A stretch of DNA of 6,483 bases from Planctomycetaceae bacterium (lineage in GTDB: Bacteria; Planctomycetota; Planctomycetia; Planctomycetales; Planctomycetaceae). Below, piece by piece: positions 1-6,483 of this stretch (its first letter is position 1; each line of letters starts with the position of its first letter). Position numbers and translations under genes: made by a program. The stretch covers positions 1-6,483 of the forward strand of contig DOCI01000190.1 in assembly GCA_003503535.1 (NCBI GenBank). Direction: 5' to 3'. The notes below the pieces were generated by a model. It was not told the DNA's origin, did not search any database, and saw only the letters and a list, made by a program, of their open reading frames with translations.

Positions 1-1
1 T

Positions 2-514
2 ACCATTCAGAAGATTATTCGTAATACCGCTCAATTGATTGAGAGCCGGTGTTCCACTCAAAATATTGAGTTGGTGATCAATCTCCCCGAGATTCCTGCT
101 ACTATTGAAGGAGACTCCGCACAAATTCAACAATTGCTGCTTAATCTTATGCTGAACGCTCTGGATGCGATGCCTGAAGGGGGCAAATTGACACTGGAAG
201 TTTCTCAATCTCAAGAGACTTATGAGATCATTGTTCGAGATACAGGAACTGGTATCGCTCCTGCAGTCGAAAGTCGATTATTTTCTCCCTTCGTCACCAC
301 AAAGGACAATGGGGTCGGACTCGGGCTCGGCATCTGCAAGCGAATTGCAGAAATGCATCAGGGCACTTTGACTGGAATGAATCGTCAGATCCGGGGAGCA
401 GAATTTTGTTTGACGCTCCCAATCACTCATGACTACTCTCATGCGAATATGGAATCAGAACAGGATTCTGTGGATTTTCAATCTGGAACCGAGGCGTCAT
501 GCAAAGTCTATTAG
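2..514 (+). CDS. Sensor histidine kinase, C-terminal ATP-binding half (5' partial)
   Basis: This is the end of a two-component sensor kinase whose reading frame is open from the first bases of the window, so the real start and the sensor domain lie upstream. The visible 170 residues form a HATPase_c domain, which binds ATP and phosphorylates a histidine that is not in the window. The N-box is at 134-175 (LLNLMLNALDAMPEGG, key Asn codon at 155-157), the G1 box DTGTGI at 239-256, and the G2 box GVGLGLGI at 311-334. The F-box region (LFSPFVTTK) lies between G1 and G2. The sequence resembles NtrB/AtoS-like kinases that partner with sigma-54 activators. After the last strand (LTLPI) there is a hydrophilic tail of about 29 residues with no recognised motif. 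The stop codon lies inside the next gene, giving a 16-bp overlap that suggests translational coupling with its cognate regulator. The TTG at 35 is an internal codon, not a start. The signal sensed cannot be told from this fragment. Confidence 0.93.
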   Translation, partial: TIQKIIRNTAQLIESRCSTQNIELVINLPEIPATIEGDSAQIQQLLLNLMLNALDAMPEGGKLTLEVSQSQETYEIIVRDTGTGIAPAVESRLFSPFVTTKDNGVGLGLGICKRIAEMHQGTLTGMNRQIRGAEFCLTLPITHDYSHANMESEQDSVDFQSGTEASCKVY

Positions 515-1920
515 TCATCGATGATGAAACTTCTATTCTGAAAGCTTTCGAGCGGGCTTTTAGTAATGAGACGACTTGTGTGCTGACTGCCAAGAATGGT
601 GCAGATGGGGAAAAGCTGTTCAAAGAAAAAAGTCCTGATGTCGTCGTGATTGATCTTCGCTTGCCTGACATGACAGGTCTTGAGCTATTCAAACGGCTTC
701 GAGAACAGGATCCCCGAATCCCATTCATTTTTATCACTGGTCATGGCACGGTTGAGTCAGCAATTGAAGCGACCAAACTTGGTGCATATGACTATCTGTT
801 CAAGCCGCTTGAACTGGACGAGATCCGATCATTGCTTGAAAAAGCATTCAATCTGAGTCGCCTGGTTCGTGTTCAGCCGGTTCTGGCAGAAGACGATGAC
901 ATCACTTCTGGTGATGCCATTGTTGGTCGTTGTCGAGCCATGAAAGAAGTTTACAAGGCGATTGGCAGAGTTGCTTCTCAGAATCTTACAGTTCTGTTAC
1001 TCGGCGAGAGCGGGACGGGCAAAGAAGTTGTCGCCCAGGCCATCTATCATCATAGCGATCGAGCCAAAGCTCCATTTCAGGCGATCAATTGTGCGGCCAT
1101 TCCTGATGCGTTACTCGAAAGCGAGATCTTCGGTCACGAACGAGGAGCATTCACGGATGCGAACCGACAGCGAATCGGCAAACTGGAGCAGGCCGATGGG
1201 GGTACGCTTTTCCTCGATGAAGTGGGCGACATGTCTCCGCTGACCCAGGCGAAACTGCTGCGTGTGCTTCAGGATAAGACATTCGAGCGCGTCGGTGGAA
1301 ACAGCCCGATTACCGTTGATGTGCGGATTATTGCGGCTACGAATCATAATTTGAAACAGTTGGTCTCAGAAGGTCTGTTTCGATCCGATCTTTATTTTCG
1401 TCTGTCGGTCGTGACAATTAATTTACCTCCTCTGCGAGAACGGGATGATGATATACGAATTCTCGCCGAGTTCTTTTTGAGGAAATACAGCGAGGAATTT
1501 GGCAAAGATATTCGTGGCCTCACCCCAGAAACGCTGGAACTGCTTCAGGCGTACCGTTGGCCAGGGAATGTTCGAGAACTTGAAAGTGTGATGAAGCAAT
1601 CGCTGCTGACAGCCCGCGGAAATCTGCTGCTGCCTGAATTTCTTCCTTCACTGGGAGACGCTTCTCTCATTGGCGGGTTGGGGACTACTGCAGATGATTA
1701 CCTCTCAAGTAGTTTCGTGACAGAAAGGTTGGAAGCGGGAAGTGAAAACCTTTACAGCGAGGCGATTTCACTTGCAGAGAGTCACTTATTCCGACAGACG
1801 CTTCGCTTCACCAAAGGGAATCAACTCAAAGCTGCTGCGATTCTGGGGATTTCCAGAGTCACATTACGAAGTAAGCTCAAGTCATTAAGTATTGAAGCCA
1901 GCGATTTCATGGAGACATGA
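499..1920 (+). CDS. NtrC-family sigma-54-dependent response regulator
   Basis: A complete 473-residue transcription activator, normal length for the NtrC/AtoC/ZraR group. The receiver domain (about 1-118) has the acidic pair D8/D9, phosphoacceptor D52, T80 and K102. The AAA+ domain (about 141-370) has Walker A GESGTGKE (169-176), the sigma-54 contact loop as GAFTDA (216-221, usually GAFTGA), Walker B GTLFLDE (235-241), sensor I around N282, arginine-finger candidates R295 and R301, and sensor II WPGNVRE (354-360). A Fis-type helix-turn-helix sits at about 438-462 ([20 protein letters not shown]). By family knowledge, phosphorylation drives oligomerisation, ATP hydrolysis and opening of sigma-54 RNA polymerase complexes. 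The ATG at 499 fits the receiver start exactly and follows GAGG at 491-494. The gene overlaps the kinase upstream and ends 12 bp from the convergent ATPase gene. The neighbouring cation pumps make metal-responsive regulation (ZraR-like) possible, but no sigma-54 promoter was found in the window, so the target is unknown. Confidence 0.95.
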   Translation: MQSLLVIDDETSILKAFERAFSNETTCVLTAKNGADGEKLFKEKSPDVVVIDLRLPDMTGLELFKRLREQDPRIPFIFITGHGTVESAIEATKLGAYDYLFKPLELDEIRSLLEKAFNLSRLVRVQPVLAEDDDITSGDAIVGRCRAMKEVYKAIGRVASQNLTVLLLGESGTGKEVVAQAIYHHSDRAKAPFQAINCAAIPDALLESEIFGHERGAFTDANRQRIGKLEQADGGTLFLDEVGDMSPLTQAKLLRVLQDKTFERVGGNSPITVDVRIIAATNHNLKQLVSEGLFRSDLYFRLSVVTINLPPLRERDDDIRILAEFFLRKYSEEFGKDIRGLTPETLELLQAYRWPGNVRELESVMKQSLLTARGNLLLPEFLPSLGDASLIGGLGTTADDYLSSSFVTERLEAGSENLYSEAISLAESHLFRQTLRFTKGNQLKAAAILGISRVTLRSKLKSLSIEASDFMET

Positions 1921-1927
1921 ATTCAGG

Positions 1928-1956
1928 ATCGATTATTCTGAAGTCTCATAATCGAT
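1928..1956. terminator. Candidate bidirectional terminator hairpin between convergent genes
   Basis: A perfect 9-bp inverted repeat, ATCGATTAT (1928-1936) and ATAATCGAT (1948-1956), flanks an 11-nt loop at the tail-to-tail junction of the response regulator (stop at 1918-1920) and the ATPase gene (stop codon at 1933-1935 on the other strand). Its position suggests a shared transcription terminator. Against this, the stem is AT-rich, only a short TTTT (about 1962-1965) follows on the + strand, no T-run follows on the - strand, and the right arm lies inside the ATPase coding region. The repeat is certain; the terminator role is inferred. Confidence 0.4.
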
Positions 1957-3813
1957 GATGGTTTTCGGAGGAATTGCCACGCGAAGTGCATTCAGCACAG
2001 CAACAACATCAATAATTTCCTGGCAGATGGCTCCCGCAACCGGCGGCAGGTAGCCCGTGGCGGCGAACATCATGCCGACCAGACTGAGTGCCATCCCTCC
2101 GATTGCACTTTGCAGGGCAATTCGTCGCATCCGACGACTGATATGCAGAAACTCATCGATCTTTCTGAGCGAGCTATCTAAAACAACAACGTCTGCTGCT
2201 TCGGTTGTCACGTCGCTATTTTGACCGAATGCGATTCCGACAGTCGCCGCCATCAGAGCAGGAGCATCGTTGATTCCATCACCGACAAACATCGTGTTCC
2301 CATTTTGCATTTCTTCATTGACGATTGTCAGCTTTTGTTCTGGTGTCTGACTGCTGAAGACCGATGTAATGCCGACCCGTTCTGCCAGATAACTGACTTC
2401 CGATTCACGGTCTCCCGAAACAAGCAGAGTTCGCGTGATACGGTGACGCGGACCGAGATGGCCTATAAAATTCGCTCCATCCGGACGGGGGATATCGCGA
2501 AAACGATACGTAGCTGCATACTTGTCATCAATCAGAATGACACATTCCAGACCAGCCTGCTGCTCGGGCAATTCCTGGAGAAACTCGGGATGGAAACGAC
2601 TTAATTTACTGCGGCTGGTTACCTGAATGGTTCGTCCTGCGACGATTCCCCATAAACCTTCACCGGGCTTCTCGCTCAACTCGGAAGCATTCTTTAGCAG
2701 AGCCCCAGACTTTTTGGCTGCCTGAACGATTGCGTTGGAAAGGGGATGCTTGGAGTAAACTTCCAGACTGGCGACTAAAGACAGAACATCTTCTGATTCA
2801 AAGGGAGGTGCAACAATCTGATCGGTCAAGTTGGGTTGGCCGTAAGTGAGTGTTCCGGTTTTATCAAAAATCAGCGTTCGACATGTGTCGGCTGTTTCCA
2901 AAGAGGAGGGATCTCGAATGATGATGGCACGTCGTGCGGCGAGTGAAATCGACCCAATAATTGCTACGGGAATTGCAATCAGTAAAGGGCAGGGGGTGGC
3001 AATGACCATGACCGCAAGAAACCGCACGGGATCTCCCGTGGCGATCCAGGCTGCAATTCCAATAGCGACTGCAAGGGGTGTGTACCAGGCTCCGAGTTGA
3101 TCAGCCATACGCCGCAGTTTGGGTTTTTGCTGTTCGGAAGCAGCCATGACTTCCATAATTTTTGCGTAGCGAGAATCGATTGCCAGCTTATCCGCTTTGA
3201 TGATGAGAGCCGATTCCCCATTGATCGCCCCCGAGAGGACACTTGCTCCCGGCGTCTTGGTCATCATGTAAGGTTCGCCCGTCAGATACGATTCATCCAT
3301 CACGCCGTGCCCTTCGATGACCGTTCCGTCGATGGGACAGGTTTCATGAGGAAAAACGGCCAGGGTATCTCCAATTGCGATCTCTTCCAGCGGAATGTCG
3401 ACAACTTTGGAATCGACTTTTCGATGGGCATTGGAGGGCATCCTCTTACTGAGTGCTCGCAGCACTGAAGAAGCACTCCGCACCGCGTAAGATTCCAGAG
3501 CTTCTCCACCCGAGAGCATCAGCACGACCAGAGACCCCGCCAGATATTCACCAAGAATCGCCGAAACGACAATTGAAATGCCAGCCAGCAGATCGGAGCC
3601 GAACTCGCGATGCAGCATTTTCAGTAAGAGATCCCATACCAGAGGGATTCCACACAAGGCTAACACAAGCCACAGTGGGATATTCGCAACGGTTTCGCCA
3701 CTGCCGAATCCCAATCGCAACACCAGATACAGGGCAATCATAATGATCGAAAACAGTGCGATTAATACACCACGCTGCTTCCACCACTTAAGCTCTAGAG
3801 TGGATTGCGACAT
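1933..3813 (-). CDS. Heavy-metal-type P-type ATPase with TPC transport motif
   Basis: A complete 626-residue ATP-driven cation pump of the cytoplasmic membrane. The actuator domain carries TGEP (178-181). The phosphorylation site is DKTGT with D317, the nucleotide-binding domain has the P1B-type SKHP (H356-P357), and the hinge motif is GDGINDAP (511-518). About eight membrane helices can be placed: near 15-33, 44-64, 74-89, 90-104, 240-258, 264-284, 565-585 and 590-611. This matches the P1B layout of two extra N-terminal helices plus six core ones. The transport helix reads ATPCPLL (272-278), so the metal motif is TPC rather than CPC or SPC. The last helix has CQEIID (597-602) and NALR (608-611). 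Only about 14 residues precede the first helix, so there is no N-terminal metal-binding domain, and the protein ends soon after the last helix without a hemerythrin domain. TPC motifs are reported for the P1B-5 (Nia-like, Ni/Fe) group, but the substrate here is not settled. The ATG at 3811-3813 has only a weak AAGAG upstream. Its own promoter is likely. Confidence 0.92.
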   Translation of the reverse strand: MSQSTLELKWWKQRGVLIALFSIIMIALYLVLRLGFGSGETVANIPLWLVLALCGIPLVWDLLLKMLHREFGSDLLAGISIVVSAILGEYLAGSLVVLMLSGGEALESYAVRSASSVLRALSKRMPSNAHRKVDSKVVDIPLEEIAIGDTLAVFPHETCPIDGTVIEGHGVMDESYLTGEPYMMTKTPGASVLSGAINGESALIIKADKLAIDSRYAKIMEVMAASEQQKPKLRRMADQLGAWYTPLAVAIGIAAWIATGDPVRFLAVMVIATPCPLLIAIPVAIIGSISLAARRAIIIRDPSSLETADTCRTLIFDKTGTLTYGQPNLTDQIVAPPFESEDVLSLVASLEVYSKHPLSNAIVQAAKKSGALLKNASELSEKPGEGLWGIVAGRTIQVTSRSKLSRFHPEFLQELPEQQAGLECVILIDDKYAATYRFRDIPRPDGANFIGHLGPRHRITRTLLVSGDRESEVSYLAERVGITSVFSSQTPEQKLTIVNEEMQNGNTMFVGDGINDAPALMAATVGIAFGQNSDVTTEAADVVVLDSSLRKIDEFLHISRRMRRIALQSAIGGMALSLVGMMFAATGYLPPVAGAICQEIIDVVAVLNALRVAIPPKTIIDYETSE

Positions 3814-3851
3814 AGAAAGGACTCTTGTTTTGGATTGATGACTAAAATGAA

Positions 3852-3879
3852 ATTATGCAAGAGCTTATCACAGTTCCAA
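3852..3879 (-). promoter_or_regulatory. Candidate sigma-70 promoter of the P-type ATPase gene
   Basis: On the - strand, a TTGGAA box (3874-3879; 4 of 6 consensus positions) is followed after 16 bp by CATAAT (3852-3857; 5 of 6). Transcription would begin near 3845, leaving a leader of about 30 nt before the ATPase ATG. This would allow expression of the ATPase independent of the RND gene. The match is moderate and in AT-rich DNA, so chance resemblance is possible. Confidence 0.45.
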
Positions 3880-3993
3880 TTACTACAGCGACTTATTGAT
3901 GGTATGAGCCCTAATTTTCCAGTCAATCACCCGTTACGCATTTGCGGAACTGGCTATGGTAATCGGATGTTCAGTTTGAATTTGGTTTCGTGT

Positions 3994-4008
3994 AATATTC
4001 TGAATATT
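3994..4008. promoter_or_regulatory. Perfect 15-nt dyad, possible operator
   Basis: AATATTC and GAATATT form 7-bp arms around a single central T, a perfect dyad. With a 1-nt centre it cannot fold into a good RNA hairpin, so a DNA-binding dimer is the more natural reading. It lies about 115 bp upstream of the candidate ATPase -35 box and about 180 bp upstream of the ATPase start, a distance at which activator sites of NtrC-type proteins can lie. AT-rich dyads do arise by chance, and no second copy was seen nearby. Confidence 0.35.
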
Positions 4009-4026
4009 GGGAAGGGAATGGTCGTC

Positions 4027-4069
4027 GGTAATCCCCACGCCCATCACTTTGTTCTGGGGCGTGCTTACC
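4027..4069 (-). terminator. Imperfect GC-rich hairpin downstream of the RND pump gene
   Basis: Two nested paired segments, GGTAA/TTACC (4027-4031 with 4065-4069) and CACGCCC/GGGCGTG (4036-4042 with 4057-4063), give 12 base pairs around a 14-nt loop, with an asymmetric internal bulge (4 nt against 1 nt). On the - strand it begins about 26 bp beyond the RND stop codon, where a terminator or 3'-end stabilising hairpin would sit. No T-run follows on the - strand, so it is not a standard intrinsic terminator. It could instead attenuate read-through or be part of a dispersed repeat. Confidence 0.4.
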
Positions 4070-4094
4070 CAACTAACGATGCACCCGGTGCCAA

Positions 4095-6483
4095 TTAGTC
4101 AAGTGCCGTCTCGGGATCGTAGTGATGAGTCAGTTTGATATCGTGTAAGCCTCGGGCGAACCACGGATAAATCGTTGGAACAACGAGCGATGTCAACAGT
4201 GTCGAGGTGATCAGACCACCAATAACAACTGTGGCGAGAGGTCGCTGCATTTCTGCCCCATCACTTGTCGACATTGCCATTGGCAAAAATCCCAGACTGG
4301 CCACTAACGCAGTCATTAAAATTGGACGGAGACGGACCAGAGCCGTGTCGTGGCTGACCTGATCGAGCGGCATGCCTATCTTGCGGGAGTGTTCTGCCGC
4401 ACTAACCCAGACCAGACCGTTGAGCACCGCTACTCCAAACAAAGCGATAAAACCAACTCCCGCAGAAATACTGAACGGCATTCCTCGCAGATAGAGTGCG
4501 ATAATTCCACCGGAAGCAGCCATCGGAACCGCGAGAAAGATCAACATCGCCAGTCGCATGGATCCGAGACTTGTGTGCAACAGCAACATGATGATGATCA
4601 GAACAATCGGCGTGATAATCACCAGTCGTCGGCTAGCCGACTGCAGATTCTCGAAGTCTCCCCCCCAGCGAACTTCATAACCGGGAGCAAATTCGACTTT
4701 TTCTGCCACCGCTGTCTGAGCTTCATTCACAAACGACGCGACATCCCGACCGCGGACATTCGCTGAAATGAATGTTCGCCTGCGATTTCCTTCGTGTTCA
4801 ATTGTTGGTGGAGTTTCTTCGAGCGCGATATCAGCCAGTTCCTTTAACGGCACCGATTTTCCATTGTCATCAGCCACGGGAATCTGTTCCAGCAGGTTGA
4901 TCTTCTCACGCCATTGTTCAGGAATGCGAACAATAATTGGGTAACGAGCTCGGCCCTCAAAGATCTGCCCGACTTGATGTCCTCCCAGCGAGGACACAAC
5001 ATCTAAAACTGTCTGGGCATCGATTCCGTATTGAGCCAGTGCTTCAGGCCTGGTCTTGATTGTTAACGTCGAAAGGTTCGACTGATAATCGGCCTTCACA
5101 TCGACGGCCCCGGGAATCGCCCGCAGAACAGCTTCAATTTCTTTACCCTTCTGCCCGAGGATTTCCATATCATCGCCGTATAACAGAACCGCAACATCGG
5201 CTTTCACACCGGCGACCAGTTCATCGACACGCATTTCAATCGGCTGGGTAAAGCCAAAGGCCACACCGGGAACATTGGCGTTGAGTTCTTCAGACATCTG
5301 TTCAATCAACTCATCGCGAGTCTTATGCGACGGCCAATCGTGAACCGGTTTGAGTAATACCCAAACATCAGTTTGATGAACTCCCATCACATCGTTGGCG
5401 ATTTCCGGACGTCCCGTTTTACTGAAGACCGTTTTCACTTCGGGATACTTCATGAGAATTTTTTCGATCTGTGTCGACATCTCAATAGAACCTTCCAGCG
5501 TTGCACTGGGGAGTCGCTGGGCTTCGATCAATAAGTCTCCTTCTTCGAGCCGGGGCATGAACTCGGCTCCCAGATTGCGAGCCATCGGAATACTGATCGA
5601 AAATACAGAAAGAGCAATAATGATCGTCACCAGCGGATGCAGAATCGCGCGACTGACGAGTGGTTCGTAAAAGAATTTGACGATTCGTACCAGGAAGATT
5701 TCGTCTTCCTTCATCTTCTTTGGCAGGAAGATGGATGCCATTGCTGGCATGAAAGTGAGGGAGAGAATTAATGAGCCACCTAAGGCAAACAGAACCGTTA
5801 AGGCCATCGGACGAAAGAGTTTACCTTCGGTTCCTTCAAGGAGCAGGATCGGCAAAAAGACCACGGCTATGATCAATTCCCCGAACATGGTCGGTTTTCG
5901 AACTTCGACAGCTGCGTCCAGAATGATATCTTCATGTTTCGTATCGCCATTATCGTGAGAGAGTTTCCGAATACAGTTCTCTACCATGATGACACTGCTG
6001 TCGACAATCAAACCAAAGTCAATTGCCCCCAGGCTCATCAAACTGGCGGTCACTCCTGTGAAGGCCATGACGTTGGTTGCAAATAACATCGACAACGGAA
6101 TGGCCATTGCAACAATGATGCCCGCACGCAAGTTGCCCAGCATCAACAGGAGTACCACGATCACCAGCATGCCCCCTTCGGTCAGGTTGGTGAGGACTGT
6201 TTTCAATGTGCGGCCAATCAGGGCGGCTCGGTCATATGTCACCTCGAGTCGAACTCCTTCAGGCAAAGTCTCTTCGATTTCTTTCAGACGTTCCTTTGCC
6301 GCGATCACAACTTCGCGAGAGTTCTCGCCGATGAGCATCATCACAAGTCCTGTGACCGCTTCGCCTCGACCATCACGGGTGACAGCTCCCTGGCGAGTCA
6401 TCGGTTCGATACTGACTTTGGCAATATCTCTCAACAGAATTGGGGTTCCATCAGGTTCGCGACGAATCACAACCGATTCAATT
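4095..6483 (-). CDS. CzcA/CusA-type RND heavy-metal efflux transporter (5' partial)
   Basis: The inner-membrane, proton-driven pump of a tripartite metal efflux complex. The frame is open to the window edge, so about 795 residues of the usual 1,030-1,060 are visible and roughly the first quarter is missing. The GTG at 6468-6470 is an internal codon. Going from the N-terminal side: the end of the first periplasmic porter region (6230-6483), a membrane helix block (about 5720-6180), the second large periplasmic domain (about 4640-5580), then five C-terminal helices (about 4160-4640). The proton-relay helix reads DFGLIVDSSVIMVEN (5976-6020), the D-F-G...D...V-E-N pattern of divalent-cation (Co/Zn/Cd/Ni) pumps rather than the Cu/Ag CusA form. 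The segment DELVAGVKADVAV (5189-5227) also looks CzcA-like and has Glu where CusA is expected to have a Cu-binding Met. The last helices include GVAVLNGLVWV. Partners CzcB (adaptor) and CzcC (outer-membrane channel) would be expected beyond 6483. The exact metal is not certain. Confidence 0.93.
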   Translation of the reverse strand, partial: IESVVIRREPDGTPILLRDIAKVSIEPMTRQGAVTRDGRGEAVTGLVMMLIGENSREVVIAAKERLKEIEETLPEGVRLEVTYDRAALIGRTLKTVLTNLTEGGMLVIVVLLLMLGNLRAGIIVAMAIPLSMLFATNVMAFTGVTASLMSLGAIDFGLIVDSSVIMVENCIRKLSHDNGDTKHEDIILDAAVEVRKPTMFGELIIAVVFLPILLLEGTEGKLFRPMALTVLFALGGSLILSLTFMPAMASIFLPKKMKEDEIFLVRIVKFFYEPLVSRAILHPLVTIIIALSVFSISIPMARNLGAEFMPRLEEGDLLIEAQRLPSATLEGSIEMSTQIEKILMKYPEVKTVFSKTGRPEIANDVMGVHQTDVWVLLKPVHDWPSHKTRDELIEQMSEELNANVPGVAFGFTQPIEMRVDELVAGVKADVAVLLYGDDMEILGQKGKEIEAVLRAIPGAVDVKADYQSNLSTLTIKTRPEALAQYGIDAQTVLDVVSSLGGHQVGQIFEGRARYPIIVRIPEQWREKINLLEQIPVADDNGKSVPLKELADIALEETPPTIEHEGNRRRTFISANVRGRDVASFVNEAQTAVAEKVEFAPGYEVRWGGDFENLQSASRRLVIITPIVLIIIMLLLHTSLGSMRLAMLIFLAVPMAASGGIIALYLRGMPFSISAGVGFIALFGVAVLNGLVWVSAAEHSRKIGMPLDQVSHDTALVRLRPILMTALVASLGFLPMAMSTSDGAEMQRPLATVVIGGLITSTLLTSLVVPTIYPWFARGLHDIKLTHHYDPETALD

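Larger units (their letters stand above)
3814..4094. other. Intergenic region between RND pump and P-type ATPase genes
   Basis: This 281-bp gap separates two genes on the same (-) strand and is long for an operon spacer in this locus. It contains a possible sigma-70 promoter close to the ATPase start, a 15-nt perfect dyad and a GC-rich hairpin near the RND stop codon; these are listed separately. The + strand is open in one frame across nearly all of it, but that reading has no placed ribosome binding site or recognisable domain. No protein-coding gene is called here. Confidence 0.7.

Noticed and set aside
35..37. TTG as the start of the histidine kinase
   Set aside because: The frame is open upstream to base 2 and the protein would lack the dimerisation domain and phosphorylated histidine, so the gene continues to the left of the window.
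423..737. 104-residue - strand reading frame under the kinase/regulator junction
   Set aside because: It lies opposite two well-supported coding regions and has low-complexity Ser/Arg-rich content with no domain, typical of an antisense shadow.
3862..3879. Possible sigma-54 promoter before the ATPase (GG...GC on the - strand)
   Set aside because: The GG-to-GC spacing is 11 nt rather than 10. Other GG/GC pairs in the gap have spacings of 9 (TGGAAAATTAGGGC) or 8 (TGGCACCGGGTGC), so no canonical -24/-12 element was found.
3936..3945. CGCATTTGCG short palindrome in the gap
   Set aside because: Arms of only 4 bp around 2 nt are expected by chance; no second copy or promoter context supports it as an operator.
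3805..4098. 97-residue + strand reading frame spanning the intergenic gap
   Set aside because: It overlaps the ATPase start, the TTG start has no ribosome binding site, the internal ATG at 3838 has its nearest purine-rich run 16 nt away, and the translation shows no recognisable domain. A decayed gene cannot be excluded.
6468..6470. GTG as the true start of the RND transporter
   Set aside because: The frame is open to the window edge and the protein would begin in the middle of the first periplasmic domain, so this is an internal valine codon of a truncated gene.

Overview
The window holds four protein-coding genes in two convergent blocks and reads as part of a heavy-metal or cation efflux locus. 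Base composition is balanced (roughly half G+C by eye). The style of the sigma-54 activator, including its GAFTDA variant and the '[13 protein letters not shown]' stretch after it, together with a TPC-type P-type ATPase and weak Shine-Dalgarno sequences, suggests a planctomycete-like bacterium. That placement is an inference from protein style, not a database match.

Left block (+ strand, 1-1920). The C-terminal catalytic half of a sensor histidine kinase, whose 5' end lies outside the window, overlaps by 16 bp the start of a complete NtrC-type response regulator (receiver, AAA+ sigma-54 activator and Fis-type helix-turn-helix domains). The pair is a two-component system that should drive sigma-54 promoters. 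None of its targets is evident inside the window.

Right block (- strand, 1933-6483). A complete P-type ATPase of the metal-transporting (P1B-like) type carries a TPC motif in the transport helix and no N-terminal metal-binding domain. Upstream of it is a CzcA/CusA-type RND efflux transporter missing its first part, which continues beyond position 6483. A 281-bp gap (3814-4094) separates the two. It holds a plausible sigma-70-like promoter for the ATPase, a perfect 15-nt AT-rich dyad and a GC-rich hairpin next to the end of the RND gene.

The two blocks meet tail to tail with only 12 bp between stop codons. A perfect 9-bp inverted repeat at that junction may act as a shared terminator. Functionally, the ATPase would move cations across the cytoplasmic membrane and the RND pump would carry them from periplasm or cytoplasm to the outside. 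The adjacent two-component system is a candidate regulator, but the sequence does not prove the link. I saw no tRNA, rRNA, CRISPR array, insertion sequence or attachment site.
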